The notes beneath the pieces were generated by a model. The model was not told the DNA's origin. It saw only the letters and a program-made list of their open reading frames with translations, and did not search any database. A stretch of 64,000 nt of DNA from Eriocheir sinensis. Lineage: Eukaryota; Arthropoda; Malacostraca; Decapoda; Varunidae. Position 1 is the first letter of the stretch, and each line of letters opens with the position of its first letter. This document shows, piece after piece, positions 32,891 through 44,375 of this stretch. A program made the translations under genes and the position numbers. The stretch spans positions 1 through 64,000 of the forward strand of contig NW_026111261.1 of NCBI RefSeq assembly GCF_024679095.1. Reading direction: 5' to 3'.

Positions 32891-33062
32891 ACAAGAACTG
32901 TGTATTCGAATGCAAATACTTCATATTTATACGAATACTCTTAAATACTGATAATTTCAATACAAATATGAATGCTTCACAAGAGTATTCGTGAATGCAT
33001 TCTTGAATACTTTTTGTTGAAGATAACTTTTTTCATGTAGGTAGGTTGGCAATGAGCCTAGT

Positions 33063-33420
33063 ATGGTGCAAGAGCACATCAATCAGCGGACCGGACGAAA
33101 GTGCAGCAGAAGATCCCTCCCCACAAGAGCCCCAGCAGGTGGAGGCAGGACCCTGCTGGCCTCCAGTCTGTCCCATGAATGGCCACGAATCTTTAACAGC
33201 CTGCCTAAGGAAGTCCCAAACCTAACAGGTTGCCCGGTAAACAGGTTAAAGAATGGGCTGGACAAGCTGCTACAAACAGTCCCAGTGCCGGGCTACACCT
33301 CAAGATGTAGGACTACCAACACCATACCGGACCAAATCGCCCTGTTGAGCAGGACCGGGAGCAGCAGCAGCCACGACTGTGAGGCCTCTAAACAACACAA
33401 CCAAGTAAGTAAGCAAGCAA
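33063..33420 (+). mobile_element. LINE C-terminal fragment
   Basis: The frame encodes a basic stretch, then SLSHEWPRIFNSLPKEVPN, LTGCPVNRLKNGLDKLL-Q-T-V and P-V-P-G-Y-T. This is the common C-terminus of a LINE group (R-L-F-N-x-L-P, T-G-C-x-V, L-D-x-x-L-x-T-V-P, P-G-Y). The end carries TAAGTAAGCAAGCAAG, a LINE-type tail. The rest of the element is missing. Confidence 0.7.
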
Positions 33421-33939
33421 GATGGAGGCGTGGAGTGCAGTGGAGGGGTGTGGGTGTGTGCGAGGTCATGCATGGGCGGGGTTTGGAGGGCAGGATCTAC
33501 TTCAGGGGCAGTGATGGGCCAGCAGCCTGGAGGGCACGTCACCAGCGGGAGGGAAAGGGCGCTGGGTGGCGGGGTCCCGTGGGCGGCGTCCAGCACGAGT
33601 GTCAGGCTTGGTTTGTTTACGTTTGGCTGCTGCTGATGATGATGATGGCTGCCCTTTGCAACGGCGCCTCCTGTCATTGTTACGCACCTATATAGCTGTC
33701 TTCTCTTATTAATAAAGTGATTCTTCTCTGATTTTCCAACACTCGCACACTGTGTTTTGCTTCCCTTCCATTTTTGTCGTGTTGGTCAAAAGGGAAGTGT
33801 TATGATAAGTGCGTCAGTCCGTGTCGGGCGCCACAATAACTTAATTACTGTTCAGCCTCGCATGATTTGCACGACGAAAATTACAAAACTGAAAATAACT
33901 GTAAGGAAAATACATTTATCTATCCTTCTACCTAGTAGC

Positions 33940-33940
<1 letters not shown>
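33421..33940. other. Unannotated stretch with AATAAA
   Basis: G-rich sequence to about 33690, then TTAATAAAGTG at 33708. No recognisable protein; the open frame continues only by chance from the LINE fragment. Confidence 0.4.

Positions 33941-33941
<1 letters not shown>

Positions 33942-34017
<76 letters not shown>
33942..34017. repeat. (GA)n microsatellite
   Basis: About 38 GA units, ending where the hAT element begins. Confidence 0.95.
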
Positions 34018-34020
<3 letters not shown>

Positions 34021-34396
34021 ATGATGGGTTCATAAAACTGTGTGTAGAGTACCGCGATGTCAAGCTGTCAACTGCCGGAGGGGTGTTTGTAGCGCGTGAC
34101 AGGAAGAAGAGGCATACGAGATTGGGATGGCTCTGGCAGAGAGAGAGAGCGCGAAAGTCGTAACTGTGCCTTCTCTCCTGCTTGCCTCTAATATTTACTT
34201 GATTTTAGGTGTAAGGTGCAGTCAAAGTGATTGGAGTACTATATACTGTAGAGGCTCAAGTGAACTTGTCTGGTGACAGTGGTGAGTATGTAATGATTCT
34301 GTATTATGACGGGGAGAGTGGCAGGCGACGCGTATGGCACCTGTGAGATCGACCTATGCCGCTATATATTACCACCTTTAATGACCGTTTTGTGCT

Positions 34397-34806
34397 TTTT
34401 TATTTTTTATTTTTACGTCGTTGCCTGTTGCGCCGGTAGGCATCTTCCTGGTGGGGCCTGATGGTCGGCCCAAGGCTTCTTCCTGGTGGGGCCTGATGGT
34501 CGGCCCAAGGCTTCTTCCAGGTGGGGCCTGATGGTCGGTCCAGCCCGTTCTGGCGCAGGCGAGTGTTTATAGTGGCGCCATCTTGCATTGGCTCATGCTG
34601 CCCCCCGGAACTCGTTCTTGATTCGCTTGGACGGCTTCCTCTAGAGTCCGGGTTGATGGGTGGTCTTCAGGACAGCATGTGGGTAGTTTTAAGCCACTCG
34701 GCGGTGACTGAAAAATCCGAGTGGTAGCGTGGGGATTCGAACCCGCGTCGTCCATCACGCGGTGAATGTGAGCCCAGTACGCTACCAGTTCGGCCACCGC
34801 CTACCC
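34397..34806 (-). mobile_element. tRNA-derived SINE, family 3
   Basis: On the minus strand, a head with TGGCCGAACTGG (A-box region) and GGGTTCGAATCC (B box), a body with TGGCGCCACTATAAACACTC, and an A/T-rich tail. A block containing GGTGGGGCCTGATGGTCGG (plus-strand wording) occurs three times, an internal duplication. Related copies: 43040, 45583, 46014 and 50428. Confidence 0.85.
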
Positions 34807-35370
34807 CTTGTTTGACAGTGTAGAGTGGCTGAGTGACTCTTGTATGTTCAGCACCTGAACAATGGAGCTGCTGAGTTGAATAAGAGCAGGTGATCTATTT
34901 TGAGAAACATTCATTGACGACGTAGGCTCACGTGACCATAGCCTATTCATGTTATCCGTATAATATTTTCTGACAACAAATTCCAAATTTCTGAAATTAT
35001 AATTGATAGACTTCACTTTCTGTTTATGCAGTACTTTTTTTTCTATAGCGTGTGTCATTTCTTGAACTCACGCAGGCTTGGGATTTGTGCCTTTCCATTC
35101 TTTACATATTTCCTCCTTGGTCACAAAACGCCAGAAAACGCTTCACGTACGTACTCTATCTGGTGTAAGAAAGTCACCACTGACTCGGCTGATGCCCCGG
35201 ATAATTCAGTTAATCAGGTAGGTAAATAATGAAATAACGATTAAGAATAATTACTGCAAAACACGTTGGGTGAAGAATCAGCAGCCAAGCCTAATCTAAA
35301 GCAATAAGTGACCCAGGTTTTCTCATGAGTTTAGAAGTGCTCACCTCAGTTCTAAGTGTCACTAAAGTTT

Positions 35371-35709
35371 CAGTGTTTCTTAAAGTGTGGTCCGCGGACC
35401 CCCAGGGGTCCGTGGAATGTTCCAAGGGGTCCGCAGGATAATTTTTAATATCGATTTCAGTCAAATTTTCGGCCAAAACGTCATAAATTCCTATTTTTGT
35501 AGCACCAAATCCTGATGGCTTTTTACAGTGGCTAAGTCACATTGGGATTTGAAGATAAGCCAGTAATAAATAATTCAGTTGTAATTTCAGTATATTATGA
35601 CCTGCAAACACTTTCAAACTCAAGAGGAAAATTATAATAATAAAGGGTCCGCTACATGAGTAATTTTAATAAAAGGGGTCCGCTGCACAAAAAAGTTTAA
35701 GAAACACTG
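35371..35709. mobile_element. hAT MITE with TIRs and target duplication
   Basis: 339 bp with CAGTGTTTCTTAAAG at the left and its inverted match TTTAAGAAACACTG at the right. CACTAAAG (35360-35367) and CACTAAAC (35710-35717) flank it, with three extra T bases on the left. GGGGTCCG motifs lie near both ends. No coding capacity. Confidence 0.8.
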
Positions 35710-35819
35710 CACTAAACCCTTGTCAGAAAAGCTGTAGGGGTCACAACAAGAACTGATGGGTGCTCTTGGAAGTGTACAGAGCTGCATAGATGCATTTCAG
35801 TCCTATCGTGATTGAAATA

Positions 35820-36404
35820 AGTTCAACCAACTTTTTGCCCAAGCTGAGGAAAGGTACGGAGATATCATCCAGAAGCCTTGAACAATCAGTGGTCATCAGG
35901 AACATAATTAAGGCTAACCCTCCAATAGCAACTCCATAAGAGTACTATCGAAGAGCTATTTTTCTCCCATTTTCGGACACTGCTATAGCACAACTCAGGG
36001 AAAGGTTTGCATCTAAACACATTAGGAGTTTTTTGTTGGGAAATCTTGTTCCCTTTCTTTCAGTTGATACTGATTTTAGTGAACTGAAAGAGGCAGTTGA
36101 ATTTTATGGAAAATTTCTTGATGGAGATGCAGATCTCGTTGAAGATGAATATCTACGGGGGCAGAGTTATTGGAAGCGTCGTGAATCTCATGAGAGGTCA
36201 AAGCAGGTTGTTGAGACATTGGCATGTGCCAAAAAATTGGGCACATATTCAGAAATTTTCACCTTATTGCAATTTTTTCAACCCTGCCTGTTAGCACTTC
36301 CACCAATGAGCGATCCTTAAGTGCCCTTAAATTGCTTAAAACATACCTTAGGAACGCAGTGAGTGAAAGTCGTTTAGATGGACTGGCCTTACTCTGTCTA
36401 TTGT
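35820..36404 (+). pseudogene. hAT transposase C-terminus (stop and frameshift)
   Basis: Reads R-N-I-I-K-A-N-P-P-I-A-T-P, TAA at 35937-35939, E-Y-Y-R-R-A-I-F-L-P-F-S-D-T-A-I-A, LRERFASKHIRSFLLGNLVP, then after a shift near 36272 the dimerisation domain LPVSTSTNERSLSALKLLKT-Y-L-R-N-A and S-R-L-D-G-L-A-L-L-C. This is the C-terminal half of hAT transposases of the MYM-1 / P52rIPK-like type. The catalytic N-terminal parts are not recognisable, so the copy is inactive. Confidence 0.85.
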
Positions 36405-36449
36405 GACACAAATCTTGGTCATGAAGTCCCTGATGAATTTGCACGTTAG

Positions 36450-36888
36450 AACAGACGCATAAATTTGAGGTAAACCAGTTTCAATGTATTGCTGTTAACA
36501 GTAACTAATCTAATTAATCTAGTTAATTTTTATTTTATATTCATAAAATACCTGACCCAGTTTCCATGTATCTTGTACGTAAAAATATGTATTACAGCAG
36601 CAGCCTGTATAAACGAAGATTATACATGTTATATGAATATAACATTTTTTTTCCTTGCCAGTATATTACTTTTTTATTAGAACATGTACGTAGTTCTAAA
36701 GCAAGCAGTGTTGTTTCGAGGGTAAAGTTTTGTAGTCCAAATTACAGAAATGAACAAGATTTCCAAAAGTAATGTTCGCTCAAGTAACATAAAATTAGTA
36801 CTTTAAAGATTATTTAAATCTCCCAGATTTATATTGTACTTATATGCTACAAACAAACTTCTAAAATGTACAATGTATGTATATGTAT
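36450..36888. other. Unannotated AT-rich stretch
   Basis: No recognised feature between the two hAT elements. Confidence 0.5.
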
Positions 36889-39846
36889 CAGGGGCGGATC
36901 CAGAAAATCAATTTGAGGGGGCCCGATGGTAGAATTTCATAAGTTAGCGACAGCCTCAAAACAGTGAAGGCCAATGGATAGTGATGGCGGTTCTCTGCTT
37001 AAAATCCGCAGCTCCCGAGCAATCAACGTATATGTGACAAATGAAAGAAACAATTCAAATTGTACATCCGACCAGTGAAAAGGCAGATCTGAACAGGTAG
37101 AAATCATCACCATACGAGCATTCGAAGAAAGCTAAACGTTTATTTCGATATGTAAGCAGCAACGGTGATCATAATACAGGTCATATATAAATTACAAACC
37201 TAACCTTTACAAAAAAGAGCTAATATGTAAAATTAGACACAGCTGAAAATAAAAAAGGAATTCTTATAGGGCTTCTTTTACATGGGATTGAAGTAACACA
37301 TTTGCAAAGATTGGCTGATCTAAAGAAATATGTTTACAAATTCCCAAGTATTCAACTAGTGCCTCACTTAGCGAAGAGTAGTCGGCGGTTTTTCGCCGAA
37401 TTTGCTTATTACTCTCTCGACTGTAATGGGATATCATAGTGGACACAGAGGAGGGCAAGTCTGTTCAGGCGCTCTTGGCCGACGGTACTCCTCAGATAGA
37501 TTTTCAGCCTTTTCAGTGCTGAGAAAGACCTCTCGCCCTCCGGGTTGGAGACTGGAAGCGTCAACAGAGTTTTCAAGAGACTGGTGAGATTGGGGAATAT
37601 GCTGGTGCTGGTGTGTGCCTGGGGTTCTTTGATAGTTTGGAAGACCGGAACAGATAATGCCCAGCGCTCCGCTTCCGCCTTCACGAGTGTCAGGGATTCG
37701 ATGTCCAGCTCGTAGTGCTTCGCCGCTTGAAGCACAACCGCAACATCCGTTTCGGGGCCTTTGAGGAGTTGCTTGAGCTGAAGTGCGACAGGCACTGTGT
37801 CGTCGCCGAACCGACTCTTCAGCACAGCCAAGACGTGGTCCACGAACGGAATGTACACCGCCCGGCGGTAGTACTCCTCAGCATTCTCGCACGGAACATT
37901 TGATCGCTGGGTCTGTCGTCCACAGAGTCGTGGCACAGGGATGGTGTCATGCGATGACCCCACCTCGACCAAAAGCTCTTCCGCTTTCATGAACACGTCG
38001 TGGAAATGATTCTCCGTATCTGCTCTGAGCTTGGCAAAAATGGTATTGATGCCACGAATCGTGGCATAGGCTGACACCAGGTCGCCATCTTTTCTCTGAA
38101 GAGTTCGGCTCGGCTCGAGAGTATGCGCCAATATACACTTCACTACAACCAGTCCAACGAGAAAGCGGGGAACACGTATGGCGATGAGAAGGAGCCCAGC
38201 GGTGGTGTCAAGTTCTTCCTCGAAAACAACAGCGATGACAGGCAGAAATTCAACGAAAACCAGCTCTGCGTCATGCCTCTCAATACACCTGGTGGGGCAC
38301 AGGGGAACAAGCTTTTCGCGCTTGGCCGAGGTAAGCTTGACAACCTCTGTGAAGCGGAGAGAGCTCATATTCGAAGAATGAACGAAGCTGTACACCTCGG
38401 TTAGTGTTTGAAGAGCGATCTTCACTTCCTTGGCGTCACACGCCTTCGTCAGTACTAGATTCTGCCGGTGGTTAAAGCAGTGGATTGACTTGGCCAGGGT
38501 GTACTTCTTCACGAGTACTGCGGCTCACCCCTTGAATTTTCCAATCATGGCATTTGCTCCATCGAAACCAAGTCCCCTGCACTTGGCCATGTCCAATCCG
38601 AGGTCTTCAACGGTGCGCAAAAGGAGCCAGGTTAACCCTTTACCGGTGAGGTCATGGGCGTGCACAAAGGCAAGAAAGTCTTCCCTTATTTCCTCTTCGA
38701 AGTGCCGAATGATGATAGTGGCCTGCACTAAAATTCACTTTCTACTTGCATGTGAGGAATGAGGTTACAAAGATTTTTTTTCCTAGGCCTTTATATCTTG
38801 CTCTATAATATTCAATATACGATTCCGCAACTTAAATACTGAAAATAAATAAAGAAAATCTTGAGTTCTCCAGAAATGCAACAGAAAGGTACCAATTTTC
38901 GTTTTGACTCTCTGAAAGTGGACATTTTAGCAGATGGGGGGGGGGGGGGGGTCTGACCCCCCCCTGGGTACGGCGTACTACCGCCCTGTTCGAGTATATA
39001 GATTGTTAGATGAGTGCGGGGCCAATAAGAGCGCGGGGCCCTGGGCACGTGCCCGTTGTGCCCTGGCCCTGCAGGAGTGAAAAATTACATCAGACACCGA
39101 AAAAAAAAAAATCTTGCCTGAGCATCCCGTCCACCTCCGCATAGTAAAGCCCAAGGAACCTTAGAGGAGGAATTTTTTTAAAGTTTGGAGGACAGCGTCC
39201 AGAGCTATCTAGCGGCGGCCGGCTTCGCTCCCCAGCTCATCATCATATCTTGTCACTCCACCACTGGCACCACTGGAGGGATCTTTCGTTTGCTTCCAGG
39301 AGATCTTGGTTGGAGCAGCTTGGGCCCAACACGCAGCCTCGGAGAAAATGTTCCATTGTTTGATTGGGCTCACCACAGGGGCAGGCTGCGCTAGCCGCGA
39401 GTCCCCACCTCTGAAGGTTGCCGTTTGTCTTGCCAACTCCAGCCCTGGCACGGTTTAGGGTTACCCACTCTTTCCTGTTAAACGATGTTCTGTTCGGGAG
39501 GTTTTCAGATGGTGGGGGGAGTGGCCCATGTGGTGGGCTCCCCAGCTCTCTAGCTTTTTAGCGGTATCTTAAATATATTTTATGTTTTCTCAATTCATGG
39601 GTATTTCAAATATTTTAGTTATCCTAATATTTTTTTTGGGGGGGGGGCCCGGGCCATCGAGCTCCCCACCCCCGTATCCGCGCCTGCATATGCCTACAGA
39701 CGACGACACATTCCGTATTATAGTTGCGGCACATTATAAGCGTGTCAGTTATGTACCGACTATCCGCATACACTCGAGATTTTCTGGGGGTCGGAGATTT
39801 TTTGGGGGGCCCGGGCCCCCTGGGCACCCCCCTGTATCCGCCCCTG
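36889..39846 (-). mobile_element. hAT transposon of ZMYM1-like type (minus), putative limits
   Basis: The left end CAGGGGCGGATCCAG (36889) is matched by the inverted end GTATCCGCCCCTG (39834-39846), sharing CAGGGGCGGAT. The transposase lies between them on the minus strand. Two other hAT-like inverted ends are present, ACCGCCCTG near 38988 and ATCCGCGCCTG near 39690, so the right side may be nested. No 8-bp target duplication was seen for any pairing, so limits are tentative. Confidence 0.55.
37409..38730 (-). pseudogene. hAT transposase, ZMYM1-like, one TGA
   Basis: The upstream piece (38728-38525) reads R-H-F-E-E-E-I-R-E-D-F-L-A-F-V and CRGLGFDGANAMIGKFKG. After one TGA (38525-38527) the frame is open for 367 codons: SIHCFNHRQNLVLTKA, LVPLCPTRCIERHDAELVFV, then A-E-E-Y-Y-R-R-A-V-Y-I-P-F-V-D-H-V and the dimerisation block LLTLPVSNPEGERSFSALKR. 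This is the catalytic and C-terminal part of hAT transposases related to zinc-finger MYM-1. The C-H-x-x-N-L and T-R-C/W blocks are present. The N-terminal zinc finger is not visible. With a single stop in over 430 codons it is one of the younger DNA transposons here. Confidence 0.85.
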
Positions 39847-40262
39847 CCGTATGGTATAAAGCCACAAAGAATAACCTTACTTAGTTTTATAGAAAGTATC
39901 ATTAGTAAGGAAGCATATATGAATTTTCTGAGTCAAGACCTACAGGTTTTATTAGGATAAGTTTAGGGTATCTTCAAACCCATGATAGCCAGCACCCTAT
40001 GGTATAAATCAGCAAAAAGTGGCCTCATTTTGTTGTACAGGAAGTCTCACTAGTAAGAAAGCATAAATGAATTTTCTGAGTCAAGAGCTACAGGTTTTGT
40101 TAGGTTAAGTTTAGAGTATTTTCAAACCCATAACAGCCAGTGCCCTATGGTATGAATCAACAAAAAGTGGCCATACTTTGTTGTATAGGAAGTCTCATTA
40201 GTAAGGAAGAATATATGAATTATGAGTTAAGACCTATTGTGGTTTTGTTATGTTTGGTTTGG
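39847..40262. repeat. 148-bp tandem repeat, about 2.7 units
   Basis: ATGGTATAAA-like starts at 39851, 39999 and 40147 give a period of exactly 148 bp. Units contain GAATTTTCTGAGTCAAGA and CTACAGGTTTT. The first unit begins directly after the inverted hAT end. Confidence 0.85.
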
Positions 40263-40482
40263 ATTTTTTTTATTTGAATCGATATTTTTCACAAACAGGA
40301 TCAGTGCCTTGCTCAGTCCCTAATCACCTGACAGACAGACGGCTCACACCTCTTACCGTCCACAGGTGAGGTGCCGGCCAGCAGCGGACAGTGACAGTGC
40401 CAGGAGCTCAGGAACCAAGACCTTACCAGCAGCAGCAGAGGCAGGATGACCCAGGACTCACTTTGCCCAGGACCAAGCATAG

Positions 40483-40502
40483 TAGTAGTAGTGATAGCTG
40501 TT

Positions 40503-40554
<52 letters not shown>

Positions 40555-40577
40555 CAGTGGCTGTAGTAGTAGTAGTA
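40483..40577. repeat. (TAG)n microsatellite
   Basis: TAG units with GTGATAGCTG and GCAGTGGCTG interruptions. Confidence 0.95.
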
Positions 40578-40614
40578 GTGTGCATGATTCTTACCATCTA
40601 AAACTCCATCCTCC

Positions 40615-41015
40615 TGCCCTTCATGTCTTCCCGTGTGTCTCCTCTCTGTCATCATCCTCCTGCCCTTCATCCTCCCTCCATGTCTTCCCTTGTGTCTCCT
40701 CTCTGTCATCATCCTCCTGCCCTTCATCCTCCCTCCATGTCTTCCCTTGTGTCTCCTCTCTGTCATTATCCTCCTGCCCTTCATCCTCCCTCCATGTCTT
40801 CCCTTGTGTCTCCTCTCTGTCATCATCCTCCTGCCCTTCATCCTCCCTCCATGTCTTCCCTTGTGTCTCCTCTCTGTCATCATCCTCCTGCTCTTCATCC
40901 TCCCTTCATGTCTTCCCTTGTGTCTCCTCTCTGTCATCATCCTCCTGCTCTTCATCCTCCCTTCATGTCTTCCCTTGTGTCTCCTCTCTGTCATCATCCT
41001 CCTGCTCTTCATCCT
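40615..41015. repeat. 57-bp minisatellite, about seven units
   Basis: TGTCTTCCCTTGTGTCTCCT recurs every 57 bp (40681, 40738 and on). The unit is 19 codons, so all frames stay open; the serine-rich 235-codon frame over it is not credible as a gene. Confidence 0.9.
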
Positions 41016-41609
41016 CTCTCCATACTTTCTTCTCTCCTTTGATCATGTTTATCCTCCATTCTAATATTCTTCCCTCATGTCTCCTCTTTGTTATATAATT
41101 TACTCCTCATTTTAAACTTTTTTTTTCTTATTCCTCCTTCCTAATATTTGTCTTTCTCTCTCCTCCTCTTCCTCCTTCCATAACCTTCTCTTCTGAGACT
41201 CTTCCCTCACTTCTCTGCTTTCTATAATATTGTTTTCTCCTCCTTTTACACAGTTTTTTTTCTTCTAATTCCTCCTTCCTTATATTTATCCCTTTCTCTC
41301 TTCTCCTCATCCTCTTCCATTTATAATCTTCCCTCCTCTCTCTTCTTACTGTTCATTTCCCATTTCTCCTCTTCATCCTTCCTCCTTCCTCTTCCTGGTT
41401 TCCCCGTCCTGTCTAATATTCTTCCATCATTTTCTCCTCCGCATTTCTTACTCTGCCTTCCTTCCTCCATTTCCTTCTTTTCTATATTTCCCATCTTAGC
41501 TTCCTTCCCTTCCCCTATCCTCCTCCTCTTTCCTTCTCCTCTTCCTAGTCTTCTTTCCTTCTCCTACTCCTCTTCCTTCTTTCTCCTCCTCCTCCATCTC
41601 TTACGATTT

Positions 41610-41649
<40 letters not shown>

Positions 41650-41650
41650 A
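41016..41650. repeat. Pyrimidine-rich tract ending in (CT)n
   Basis: Mostly T and C with TCCTCC blocks, ending in a CT run at 41613-41646. No gene. Confidence 0.8.
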
Positions 41651-41744
41651 TATATACAGATTACAAGATCATATTACAGAGTTCAATGTAGTGCACATTA
41701 TGTAATGACACGACTTGCCTGATGGGCGAGCCTCCCTTAACCCA

Positions 41745-41905
41745 CTTAGCCAGCGGGGTACCTCTTTGGCCGACTGGTAAAGGAGTGGCTCTCCCGTTAA
41801 GCTGGTCGCGAGTTCGATCCCCGGCGCCGGCAAACCTTTCCTTGTCTGGATTAATTTCTCGTGTGTTTCGTTACACGCAGTGGCCGCTGAGGTAGCGGCC
41901 ATCTT
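41745..41905 (+). mobile_element. tRNA-derived SINE, family 2
   Basis: A-box region TTGGCCGACTGGTAAAGGAG from about 41766 and B box GAGTTCGATCC at 41810-41820, then a body with AATTTCTCGTGTGTTTCG. Confidence 0.85.
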
Positions 41906-42412
41906 ACTGTACGCGATTCATCCAAAAACTGACGGCTTCACACACCTCACTCCCACCCCGTGTCCTGACACCACCATTCATTATTAAGAAAACGGAAGTC
42001 GCCATCGTCTTCCTGAGAAAATTCTGCATCATGTTATCAAGAATTTGTAACAATAATATCAAAACAAATAGACGAAAATGGGGGCGAAAGAAAGTAGCAC
42101 ATGAACAACTCTTATACACTTATTTCCCTTCGGTTCCGTAGGACTCAGATATTTTTCGTTGCATCACAGTATAGTTTATGAATATACGTACGTGCATGCT
42201 TTTCTGTGCTCTCTTCAGACTGCTCCTGCCAAGGTCTCTCTCTCTCTCTCTCTGTAAAGTGCAAACTGCAAACTCGCCAATGTGGTGTTTATCTTCTTAT
42301 TGCAGAATTCAATTCACATATCCTTATTTCCTCTCTGTCAGCTCCTCTGCACCCTTTGACACCTTGAAACGCCAGAATTTACTATTTACTACACTACAAC
42401 ACGACAACCGCG

Positions 42413-42600
42413 TGTAACGAAACACACGATAATAAATTAATCCAGACAAAGAAAGGTTTTGCCGGCTGCGGGGATCGAACCCGCGATTAGCGAGGCGGGA
42501 AAGCCACTCCTTAACCAGTCGGCCAAAGAGGTAGCCCCCTCGCAGAGTGCGTTATGGGAGGTAGGCTCGCCCATTAGGCAAGTCTCTGCACTACACGGCT
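42413..42600 (-). mobile_element. tRNA-derived SINE, family 2
   Basis: Reverse-oriented copy with GGGATCGAACCCGCG (B box on plus) and CCAGTCGGCCAAAGAGGTA. A flank reading ACGCCAGAATTTACT precedes it and is shared with the copy at 42800, suggesting the two came from one duplicated block. Confidence 0.85.
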
Positions 42601-42799
42601 CCCCATTCATATTTAGATTAATTTATGTGTGTTGAGATTTTCCATTTTCTATGAACTCTTCAGAGAGCATGAGCCATCATTCTACCTGTTACCCACTCGG
42701 GATGACACAACAGAATCACGTACAGGAGAAGATGCCCACCACTTTGCCACCAGTAAAACGCCAGGATCTACTCTTTACTACACTCCCACAGGACCACAG

Positions 42800-42995
42800 C
42801 GTGTAACGAAACACACGAGAAATTAATCCAGACAAGGAAAGGTTTTGCCGGCACCTGGGATCGAACCCGCAGCCAGCGAGACGGGAGAGCCACTCTTTAA
42901 CCAGTCGGCCAAAGAGGTACACCCCTCACAGAGTACGCGAGTTATGGGAGCTAGGCTCACCCATCAGGCTAGTCACTGCACTACAACTGCAAGTA
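42800..42995 (-). mobile_element. tRNA-derived SINE, family 2
   Basis: Second reverse copy, with flank ACGCCAGGATCTACT (42750) paralleling that of 42413. Confidence 0.85.
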
Positions 42996-43039
42996 TGCCC
43001 TGGCCATTGTTTGTAGCGGCGAGTGGACACCATGGGTCA

Positions 43040-43423
43040 AGTTTTTTTTTTTTTTTTTTTTTTTTTTTTACGTTGTTGCCTATTGCGCCGGTAGGCATCT
43101 TCCCGGTGGGGCCTGATGGTCGGCCCAAGGCTTCTTCCAGGTGGGGCCTGATGGTCGGCCCAACCCGTTCTGGCGCAGGCGAGTGTTTATAGTGGCGCCA
43201 TCTTGCATTGGCTCATGCTGCCCCCCGGAACTCGTTCTTGATTCGCTTGGACGGCTTCCTCTAGAGTCCGGGATGATGGGTGGTCTTCAGGACAGCATGT
43301 GGGTAGTTTTAAGCCACTCGGCGGTGACTGAAAAATCCGAGTGGTAGCGTGAGGATTCGAACCCGCGTCGTCCATCACGCGGAGAATGTGGGTCCAGTAC
43401 GCTATCACTTCTGCCTGCTCGTC
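43040..43423 (-). mobile_element. tRNA-derived SINE, family 3, with poly-A tail
   Basis: A 29-base T run (43041-43069) is its A tail on the minus strand; the GGTGGGGCCTGATGGTCGG block occurs twice; the B box reads GGATTCGAACCC on plus. Very similar to 34397-34806. Confidence 0.85.
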
Positions 43424-43424
43424 C

Positions 43425-44375
43425 AGCTTTTTATGCTCCCCCCCTTCTTCCTCTCTTAGACGTTTTGGTGAAACTTTCACTTTCACCGTTGCCCTAAACA
43501 TTTCAAAAGCATTCGATAAGGTCTGGCACTTAAGTCTTTGCTTTCTAAACTTCTCTCCTTCGGTTTCTACCCCTCTCTTTGTAGTTTCATCTCCAGTTTC
43601 CTTTCTGGCCGTTCTATCTCTGCTGTGGTAGACGGTCACTGTTCTTCCCCCTATCAACAGTGGTGTCCCGCAGGGCTGTCCGATCCTCCACTCTTTCTGT
43701 TAATTATTAATGATCTTCTTTCTATAACAAACTGTCCTATCCACTCCTATGCTGATGACTCTGCATTACTCAACATCATTTAACAGAAGACTCTCCCCAC
43801 AGGAATTACGTGATTCCAGGCTGGAGGCTGCAGAATGCTTGACCTCATATCTTGTTTATATTTCCGATTCGGGCAAAAGGAACTTGGTGTCCTTTAATGC
43901 CTCAGAAACTCAATTTCTCCACCTATCAACTCGACACAATCTTCCAAACACCTATGCACTATTCTTCATTAACAACACTCATCTGTCACCTTCTTCTACA
44001 TTAGGCATCCTTGGTCTATCCTCAACTCAAAATCTTAGCTGGAAATTTCACATCTCTTCTCTTGCTAAATAAGCATTCACGAGGTTGAGTGCTCTGTATC
44101 GTTTCCGCTAGTTCTTCTTCCCTGCACAGATGCTGTCCATATACAAGGGCCTTGTCCATCCTTGTACGGAGTATGCATCTCATGCGTGGAGGGCTCCATG
44201 CATACAGCCTTACTAGACAGAGTGGAGTCAAAGGCTCTTCATCTCATCAACTCTCTTTCTCTTACTAGCAGTTTTCTACCTCTTATATTGTGTCCTTCGT
44301 TGAACACTACCTGCCATCTGGTGGCCCTGGTGGATCTACCAAAACTAATATGCATGCGGCGTACGTCCAAGTAAT
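43425..44375 (+). mobile_element. Degraded Jockey-like LINE, reverse transcriptase
   Basis: Shifted frames show N-I-S-K-A-F-D-K-V-W-H (motif A), SFGFYPSLCSFISSFLSGRS, SISAVVDGHCSSPYQQWCPA, INDLLSITNCPIHSYADDSA (catalytic ADD), KRNLVSFNASETQFLHLSTR and NTHLSPSSTLGILGLSSTQN, then a Y-K-G-L-V-H-P-C-T-E-Y block. Several shifts and stops. The 3' end of the same type of element is at 55205-55510. Confidence 0.8.

Larger units (their letters stand above)
34019..36450 (+). mobile_element. hAT transposon, larger copy with nested SINE and MITE
   Basis: Defined by collinearity of its ends with 4919-5477: 34019-34290 and 35880-36040 are shared, and the middle is specific to this copy. It contains a family-3 SINE (34397-34806), a hAT MITE (35371-35709) and the C-terminal transposase (35820-36404). 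The exact termini and target duplication were not identified, partly because the left end abuts (GA)n. Confidence 0.7.

Noticed and set aside
37715..38404. Plus-strand open frames in the hAT region
   Set aside because: They are antisense shadows of the minus-strand transposase frame, which has recognisable motifs.
36889..39854. An 8-bp target duplication for the minus-strand hAT element
   Set aside because: ATATGTAT on the left and CCGTATGG on the right do not match, and the other candidate right ends do not match either.
40391..41098. A serine-rich 235-residue protein
   Set aside because: It is made of (TAG)n and a 57-bp minisatellite, and similar frames exist in other phases.
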